The position numbers and the translations under genes are program-made. A DNA stretch of 64,000 bases from NCBI GenBank assembly GCA_947448625.1, contig CANFOT010000001.1, positions 1 to 64,000 of the forward strand, in the 5' to 3' direction. This document shows, one piece after another, positions 58,984 through 64,000 of this stretch (position 1 is its first letter; every line of letters begins with the position of its first letter). The notes beneath the pieces were generated by a model. That model was not told where the DNA came from and searched no databases. It saw nothing but the letters and a program-made list of their open reading frames with translations. Source of the DNA: Burkholderiaceae bacterium (GTDB lineage Bacteria > Pseudomonadota > Gammaproteobacteria > Burkholderiales > Burkholderiaceae).

Positions 58984-60899
58984 GCTGTTGCCTTACGTAA
59001 CTTCATGCGATAGCGCTTATCGGATATAGCCAATACGCCACCCAAAGCCATCAATAAACAACCGCCCCAGATCCAGTCAACAAAAGGCTTGTAGTAAACC
59101 CGAACCGCCCAGGCCTTATCGTCCAACTCCTCGCCCAATGAAATATAAATATCTCTAGTTAAGCCTACATCAATAGCGGCCTCAGTCATCGGCATGGTTG
59201 ACGAGAAGTAGCTGCGCTTTTCTGGATACATAGTGGCTTCTAACTTTCCATTGCGAGTCAGCAAGAAGGTGCCCTGCATTGCCTTGTAGTTAGGTCCAGG
59301 CACGACACTGACACTTTGCAACTGTATTTGATAGCCACCCACACTTACACTTTCCCCAGCGAGCATGCGCACATCTTTTTCTTCTTGATAGGCACCTACC
59401 ATAGTGACGCCGACAACAAATATGGCTATACCCAGATGCGCCACCTGCATACCAATAAATGAACGTGTTGGTTTTCCTGCTTTTGCTTGACGAATTATTT
59501 GCATTACGCCAGAAGCAATCACCCAGAATGCCAATAAGAAACCGAGACTACCAAGCCAGGTAAATTCACCCATCACAAACGGGATTGAAGCGGCAGCAAT
59601 TACAGCGACTACAGCTGCGACCCATAAGCGCTTGATAACAGCCAATAGATTAGAGTTTTTCCAGTTGGTCCATGGGCCAATTCCCATTAATACCAGCAAA
59701 GGAATCATGATGGGCACAAACACGCTATTGAAGTATGGGGGGCCTACCGAGATCTTTCCTAAATGAAGAGCATCAATCAATAGGGGATAGAGGGTACCCA
59801 AAAGCACCGATGCAGCAGACGCTACCAAGAACACATTACCAAGTAAAATAAAGGTTTCTCTTGAACTTAAGCTGAACTTGCCACCAAGCGTACTTTTTGG
59901 AGCACGCCAAGCATAGAGCGTTAATGACGAGCCCACTACCAATACCAAGAAAATCAAAATAAAGATACCGCGCTTGGGGTCGGTCGCAAATGCATGAACT
60001 GAGGTGAGCACTCCAGATCGCACTAAGAATGTGCCCAGAAGAGAGAGTGAGAAAGCAGTAATCGCTAGCAACACCGTCCAGCTTTTAAATCCACCGCGCT
60101 TCTCGGTGACCGCCAAAGAGTGAAGTAGTGCAGTACCAACCAACCAAGGGATGAATGAAGCATTCTCAACAGGGTCCCAGAACCACCAGCCACCCCAACC
60201 TAATTCGTAATAAGCCCACCAAGAACCCAGCGCAATACCAAGAGTCAGAAATACCCAGGCAGCAGTTGTCCAAGGACGTGACCAGCGCGCCCAAGCAGCA
60301 TCTAAACGGCCGGATAACAAAGAGGCGATTGCAAAAGCAAACGCTACTGAGAAACCAACATAGCCCATGTACAACATCGGAGGATGAAATACTAAGCCAG
60401 GATCTTGTAGGAGCGGATTGAGAGATCGACCATCTTGTGCGGCCGGCAACAATCTTTCGAAAGGGTTTGATGTAGTGAGGACAAATAACAGTAGGCCAGT
60501 GCTGACTAGACCTAAAACGCCAATCACGCGAGCCACCATAAACTCATCGAGCGATTTTGAAAGCTGCGCAACTAAAAATGTCCAAGTAGATAGTAGAAAG
60601 ATCCATAACAACAGAGAGCCTTCATGACCACCCCACACTGCGCCCAGACGATAAATCACAGGCAGCTGCGAATTAGAGTGCTCTGCTACATACAAGACAG
60701 AGAAATCATTCACATAAAAACTCCAGGCCAGAATTGCAAAGGCAGTGGCCAATAATAGAAAGACTGTTTGGGCTGCTGGTCTAGCCAACAATATCCATTC
60801 ACGTCGACCTTGATACGCGCCGAGTAATGGAAGCACGCCCTGAATGATGGCAACACATAAGGCCAGGATTAATGCGTAATGTCCAAACTCAGGAATCAT
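58980..60899 (-). CDS. ccmF: Heme lyase subunit CcmF
   Basis: A 639-residue integral membrane protein with about fifteen helices. The tryptophan-rich WWD domain reads WWAYYELGWGGWWFWDPVENASFIPWLVGTALLHSL at about 227-262. Candidate heme-binding histidines flank it (GGHEGSLLLWIF upstream and the His in the ALLHSL helix), and a periplasmic loop lies near the C-terminus (about 500-600). With CcmH and CcmI it attaches heme from CcmE to apocytochrome c. The start shares one base with the ccmE stop. Confidence 0.96.
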   Translation of the reverse strand: MIPEFGHYALILALCVAIIQGVLPLLGAYQGRREWILLARPAAQTVFLLLATAFAILAWSFYVNDFSVLYVAEHSNSQLPVIYRLGAVWGGHEGSLLLWIFLLSTWTFLVAQLSKSLDEFMVARVIGVLGLVSTGLLLFVLTTSNPFERLLPAAQDGRSLNPLLQDPGLVFHPPMLYMGYVGFSVAFAFAIASLLSGRLDAAWARWSRPWTTAAWVFLTLGIALGSWWAYYELGWGGWWFWDPVENASFIPWLVGTALLHSLAVTEKRGGFKSWTVLLAITAFSLSLLGTFLVRSGVLTSVHAFATDPKRGIFILIFLVLVVGSSLTLYAWRAPKSTLGGKFSLSSRETFILLGNVFLVASAASVLLGTLYPLLIDALHLGKISVGPPYFNSVFVPIMIPLLVLMGIGPWTNWKNSNLLAVIKRLWVAAVVAVIAAASIPFVMGEFTWLGSLGFLLAFWVIASGVMQIIRQAKAGKPTRSFIGMQVAHLGIAIFVVGVTMVGAYQEEKDVRMLAGESVSVGGYQIQLQSVSVVPGPNYKAMQGTFLLTRNGKLEATMYPEKRSYFSSTMPMTEAAIDVGLTRDIYISLGEELDDKAWAVRVYYKPFVDWIWGGCLLMALGGVLAISDKRYRMKLRKATA

Positions 60900-61330
60900 T
60901 ATTTACTTCCATTTTTTTGAGCTTGCTCCAAGGCATGCTTCGCCTCTGGAGGCATATAGTTTTCATCATGCTTGGCCAATACTTCGCTAGCGATAAATTG
61001 TCCGCTTGGATCAAGGCGGCCTTGAATTACCGCGCCCTTACCCTCTTTGAACAAATCCGGAAGAATTCCGGTATACGCTACAGGAATATCTTTCACCATA
61101 TCCGTGATAACAAAGTGCACCGTCAAGCCATCACGCTTCAGCGAGCCATCCCTAACCATCCCACCAATTCTAAAGACCTGACCACTTGGTGACTTACCAG
61201 CAGCGACCTCACTAGGAGTAACGTATAGAGCAATATTGCTATTAAGCGCATTGAGGATGAGTACTGCTGCTATACCAATAGCAATGAGTGCGCCAACAAT
61301 AATGGCTGCTCGCTTATGTCTTGCTTTCAC
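60899..61330 (-). CDS. ccmE: Cytochrome c maturation heme chaperone CcmE
   Basis: A 143-residue membrane-tethered beta-barrel chaperone. One N-terminal helix (about 9-29) precedes the [14 protein letters not shown] strands. The heme-binding His121 lies in [12 protein letters not shown] with Tyr125 four residues later, the conserved covalent heme site. It carries heme from CcmABCD to CcmF. It overlaps ccmD by four bases and ccmF by one. Confidence 0.96.
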   Translation of the reverse strand: MKARHKRAAIIVGALIAIGIAAVLILNALNSNIALYVTPSEVAAGKSPSGQVFRIGGMVRDGSLKRDGLTVHFVITDMVKDIPVAYTGILPDLFKEGKGAVIQGRLDPSGQFIASEVLAKHDENYMPPEAKHALEQAQKNGSK

Positions 61331-61518
61331 TTGCCACCCTTTTGATCAAACTGTTCTGCCAATACTTCCCGTTGAAGCCTATGCACAATCGCTTTATGGC
61401 GCACCCGAACAACTAGAGGCTCAATCAGAAATACCAAAGCACACACACCGAAGCTGCTCCATACATATAGCGCATAGCCACCCATTGCAAAGAATTCAGC
61501 CGGACTATTCCACATCAA
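61327..61518 (-). CDS. ccmD: Heme exporter protein CcmD
   Basis: A 63-residue single-helix protein. The start [20 protein letters not shown] matches CcmD (FxxMGGYxxYVW), with the helix at about 17-37 and a basic cytosolic tail ([16 protein letters not shown]). It assists release of holo-CcmE from CcmABC. It has four-base overlaps on both sides. Confidence 0.94.
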   Translation of the reverse strand: MMWNSPAEFFAMGGYALYVWSSFGVCALVFLIEPLVVRVRHKAIVHRLQREVLAEQFDQKGGK

Positions 61519-62285
61519 TGCTTCACCTCATTTAGTTGCTTAACCCAATCAGTATGGGCCTCACGCTCCAAAATGATGGCACGCACGCGCATTAACCCTA
61601 CTGCGATTGAGTACATCCATAGACATAAGGCCATCAACAACATTCCCAAAAGCATTGTCTGAGCCATAGCCGGAGCCTTGGTTAAAGAAACAGAGGCGCC
61701 TTGATGCAAGGTATTCCACCATTTCACTGAAAAATAAATAATAGGCACATTCACTACGCCCACCAAGGCCAAGATCGCACCTGCTTTATCGGCACGACGA
61801 GCATTGTCAATAGAGGCTTGCAGAGCAATAAATCCGAGATATAAAAATAGAAGAATTAATTCAGAAGTGAGGCGAGCATCCCAAACCCACCAAGCACCCC
61901 ACATAGGCTTACCCCAAAAGGCACCAGTCCATAGGGACAGAAAAGCCATCCAAGCGCCGATTGGCGCCAGCGCTTGAGCCATCATGGCAGACAGGCGGGT
62001 ATTCAATACTAGCCCCAAGCCCGCCCAAACAGCCATCACCAAATAGATGAACATGGACATCCAAGAAGCTGGCACGTGGATAAAAATGATGCGATAACCC
62101 TGGCCTTGCACTGCATCTACTGGCGCCACGAAGAAGCTCATCCATAAGCCAGCAACTCCAAAAATAATCGTGAGCGCCCAGAACCAAGGAATCATTTTTC
62201 CGGCCAAGGGGTAAAAGACACTCGGGCTCGAGAATTTGAACCAGTTCGCCACGCGACCAGAGGATAAATTATTTACATTACTCAT
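61515..62285 (-). CDS. ccmC: Heme exporter/heme handling protein CcmC
   Basis: A 256-residue membrane protein with six helices and the WWD motif MWGAWWVWDARLTSELILLFLYLGF at about 128-152. The flanking IFIHVPASWMSMFIYL segment carries the first heme-ligand His, and a second lies in a later loop (NTLHQGASVS). It loads heme onto CcmE. Four-base overlaps with ccmB and ccmD place it in the operon. Confidence 0.96.
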   Translation of the reverse strand: MSNVNNLSSGRVANWFKFSSPSVFYPLAGKMIPWFWALTIIFGVAGLWMSFFVAPVDAVQGQGYRIIFIHVPASWMSMFIYLVMAVWAGLGLVLNTRLSAMMAQALAPIGAWMAFLSLWTGAFWGKPMWGAWWVWDARLTSELILLFLYLGFIALQASIDNARRADKAGAILALVGVVNVPIIYFSVKWWNTLHQGASVSLTKAPAMAQTMLLGMLLMALCLWMYSIAVGLMRVRAIILEREAHTDWVKQLNEVKH

Positions 62286-62947
62286 TCGATAGCAATCTTG
62301 ACAGCGCTGGCGCTAACCCAAGGCACAAATGCTAATGCCAAAATGAATAAAGCGCCTAATAGAGAAAAATGCCCCGTAATATCAAGTCCTACACTGCCGG
62401 CATACACGGCACCAGCACCAAAAATCAACACCGGGATATAGAGCGGCAATATCAGGAGACTCATTAATACACTGCCTCCCCTCACCCCTAGAGTTAAGGC
62501 GGCACCTATTGAACCTAACAATGATAAAACCGGCGTTCCCAACAATAGCGCTGCCATTAGCACTCTTAAGGACTCAGCATCCAAATCAAATTGAATACCG
62601 ATCACGGGTGCCAGCAAGACCAATGGCAGTCCACATACCAACCAATGGGCAACAATCTTACCCAATACCAAGGCTGTAAATGAATTCGGGGATAAGACCA
62701 GTTGCTCTAAGGTCCCATCCGCGTAATCAGCCGCAAACATCCTCTGCAAACCAAGCAAAGTTGAAAGTAATGCAGCAACCCAAATCACACCAGGCGCAAT
62801 CTTTCTGAGTAAAGCGGTATCGGCACCAATCCCTAATGGAAAGAGGCTCGTCACAACCACAAAGAAAAATACTGCGGTTAAGACCTCGCTCTTGCGACGC
62901 ATCACGAGCAATAGGTCGCGATGAATAATGGCAATAAAGGCGTTCAT
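62282..62947 (-). CDS. ccmB: Heme exporter permease CcmB
   Basis: A 221-residue ABC-type permease with six predicted helices. The N-terminal DLLLVMRRKSEVLTAVFFFVVVTSLFPLGIG, the RMFAADYADGTLEQLVLSP loop (contact with CcmA) and LLILPLYIPVLIFGAGAV are CcmB signatures. It forms the CcmA2BCD complex that energises heme handover to CcmE. Overlaps are ATGA on both sides. Confidence 0.95.
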   Translation of the reverse strand: MNAFIAIIHRDLLLVMRRKSEVLTAVFFFVVVTSLFPLGIGADTALLRKIAPGVIWVAALLSTLLGLQRMFAADYADGTLEQLVLSPNSFTALVLGKIVAHWLVCGLPLVLLAPVIGIQFDLDAESLRVLMAALLLGTPVLSLLGSIGAALTLGVRGGSVLMSLLILPLYIPVLIFGAGAVYAGSVGLDITGHFSLLGALFILALAFVPWVSASAVKIAIE

Positions 62948-63591
62948 AGATCAAGCACCCGCAGACCCGCAATAGATAGAGGCTGATGACTCGTTAGCAC
63001 CACCAAACCATGGCCCTCAAGATGTTCGGCTATCAAGCTTCGCAACTCATCCACAGCGTAAACATCTAGCGCATTAAAGGGTTCATCCAAAATCCAGACT
63101 TGTGCACGTCGCGTCAGCATGCGAGCCATCAAAATACGTTTTTTCTGCCCAGCAGATAAACAATTTACAGGTAGATCTTCGCGCCCTTTGAGACCAAATC
63201 GCCACAAGGAATTAAAAGCATCTTGCTCAGAAAGCTCAACACCATCAATCGCCGCATACATGCGTAAATTTTCAAGTGCACTGAGATCTTCTTTCAGGGC
63301 GTCACGATGACCCAAAAAAAGTAATTTACTGTGATAGTCCGTCACCTCTCTCTTAATGGGATAACCATTCCAAAGGACCTGACCAGACTCGGGAGAAGTC
63401 AAACCAGCTAGCAAGCGCAAGAGACTCGTTTTTCCAACGCCGTTCTCACCACGAATATGCAGGCACTGGCCGGCAAATACCTGCAAATCGAGACCCGAAA
63501 AGAGTTCTCGCTCGCCACGCACACAAGAGATCGACCGAGCCTCAAGGGCCGCGGTTAAAGATGCTGGGAAGGAGGAATTAATGACTGTCAT
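62944..63591 (-). CDS. ccmA: Heme exporter ATP-binding protein CcmA
   Basis: A 215-residue ABC ATPase. Walker A is GENGVGKTSLLRLLAG, the signature is CLSAGQKKRILMARM, Walker B is VWILDEPFNALD, and the H-loop is VLTSHQP. It powers the release of holo-CcmE. The start at 63591 lacks a strong ribosome site, so initiation could be slightly different. It is the first gene of ccmABCDEFGHI. Its leader, which borders a decayed Bug gene, holds an 11-base direct repeat. Confidence 0.95.
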   Translation of the reverse strand: MTVINSSFPASLTAALEARSISCVRGERELFSGLDLQVFAGQCLHIRGENGVGKTSLLRLLAGLTSPESGQVLWNGYPIKREVTDYHSKLLFLGHRDALKEDLSALENLRMYAAIDGVELSEQDAFNSLWRFGLKGREDLPVNCLSAGQKKRILMARMLTRRAQVWILDEPFNALDVYAVDELRSLIAEHLEGHGLVVLTSHQPLSIAGLRVLDL

Positions 63592-63609
63592 CGGAAGAAA
63601 TGGCTTGAA

Positions 63610-63661
63610 TCAAACCACCTCAGGCATTGTCCAAGACCCACTGAGGGCTGTCAAACCACCT
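63610..63661. repeat. 11-base direct repeat upstream of ccmA
   Basis: TCAAACCACCT occurs at 63610-63620 and again at 63651-63661, 41 bases apart (about four helical turns). Both copies lie in the short region between ccmA and the Bug remnant. The spacing could suit a regulator pair, but chance or residue from a rearrangement is equally possible. Confidence 0.4.
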
Positions 63662-63694
63662 GAAACAGTATTTAAAGAATAAATTTCTTTTAAT

Positions 63695-64000
63695 TCAATC
63701 GCTTAGGCAATTATAAGCGGAGTGAGCGGGAAGCCCCTCAGACTCCAACTTTTTCCGAACGGCTGGCTGTTGCACGATTTTGCTCGCCTCAGCATGCAGC
63801 CTCTTGACAATCCTAAGGAGAGTTCCCGCGGGAGCAAACAAGCCAATCCAATTTTTGACATCAAATCCAGGCAGTGTTTCGCTGATGCTGGGCAAATCCA
63901 GCGCTGAAGGATCCCGTGTTGAACCCGTCACTGCCAAACCGCGCAATTGATCACTCTTCACTTAAGGAAGAATGTAGGCATCGGGCAAACATCAACTGAG
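63695..64000 (-). pseudogene. Truncated, frameshifted Bug family receptor remnant
   Basis: The open part (63695-63961) encodes the C-terminal third of a Bug receptor: SDQLRGLAVTGSTRDPSALDLPSISETLPGF, then WIGLFAPAGT and a helix ending VRKKLESEG. It then breaks off at GLPAHSAYNCLSD, about 35 residues short of the normal end. Upstream, the QLMFA...LHSSL sequence that should join the SDQLRGLAVTG segment is in another frame and meets a stop near 63945, so a frameshift has separated the parts. The rest lies past the window edge. No intact signal peptide or binding motif is visible here. Confidence 0.78.

Noticed and set aside
1-64000. tRNA genes, rRNA, CRISPR arrays, insertion sequences, phage genes
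   Set aside because: No cloverleaf-like sequence, regularly spaced repeats, transposase, integrase or terminal inverted repeats were seen; all intergenic gaps are short.

Overview
The window looks like the chromosome of a free-living betaproteobacterium of the Burkholderiaceae, most like a Polynucleobacter-type freshwater heterotroph. This is inferred from moderate GC, dense gene packing, many Bug/TctC-type periplasmic receptors, a cbb3 oxidase cluster with an FNR regulator, and a complete System I (Ccm) cytochrome c maturation operon. I see no rRNA or tRNA gene, CRISPR array, insertion sequence or integrase. No gene-free stretch exceeds about 200 bases. The last ~300 bases hold a decayed Bug gene.

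Region 1 (1-20073) is catabolic and uptake territory. It holds short operons in which a Bug receptor sits beside one or two enzymes: a BKACE enzyme with a cupin and a divergent TetR regulator; a cyclase-family hydrolase with a Bug; an IlvD/Edd sugar-acid dehydratase with a Bug; a Bug with a CMD-family protein and a methyltransferase; a Bug, a ModA-like protein, a Bug and an enol-lactonase-like hydrolase; and a Bug with an MmgE/PrpD protein, a 2-hydroxyacid dehydrogenase and a two-gene chromate transporter. The tRNA hydroxylase gene trhO lies among them.

Region 2 (20070-37597) has the only complete tripartite tricarboxylate transporter (tctCBA), then crcB, a DODA-type dioxygenase, two small genes of 45 and 55 codons, an M50 protease, and a cytochrome c' and cytochrome b561 pair. 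Next come an MFS exporter, a 3-hydroxyacyl-CoA dehydrogenase-like enzyme, and a 2-hydroxyacid dehydrogenase / DHDPS-family lyase / TAXI-TRAP operon beside a mandelate-racemase-subgroup enzyme. An M23 peptidase, a universal stress protein and a DUF2177 protein follow.

Region 3 (37611-50054) is the respiratory block: a SulP transporter, a TauE/SafE protein, fnr, and ccoNOQPGH with an 86-residue membrane protein at the operon end, then ccoS, ccoI and an overlapping MFS gene. A perfect FNR box lies upstream of ccoN at class II spacing from a good -10 element, so the adjacent FNR probably activates the high-affinity oxidase when oxygen is low.

Region 4 (50130-56775) has a solo Bug and a five-gene operon: membrane-anchored TAXI protein, Bug, IDO-like 2-oxoglutarate dioxygenase, AtuA-like protein and AtuA C-terminal-like protein. 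A divergent SDR gene follows. Region 5 (56776-63591) is ccmABCDEFGHI, every junction overlapping; it supplies the heme attachment machinery needed by CcoO, CcoP and cytochrome c'. The most promising undescribed unit is the TAXI-Bug-dioxygenase-AtuA operon. The most striking global trait is eight intact stand-alone Bug receptors plus one TctC, served by a single visible TctAB pair.
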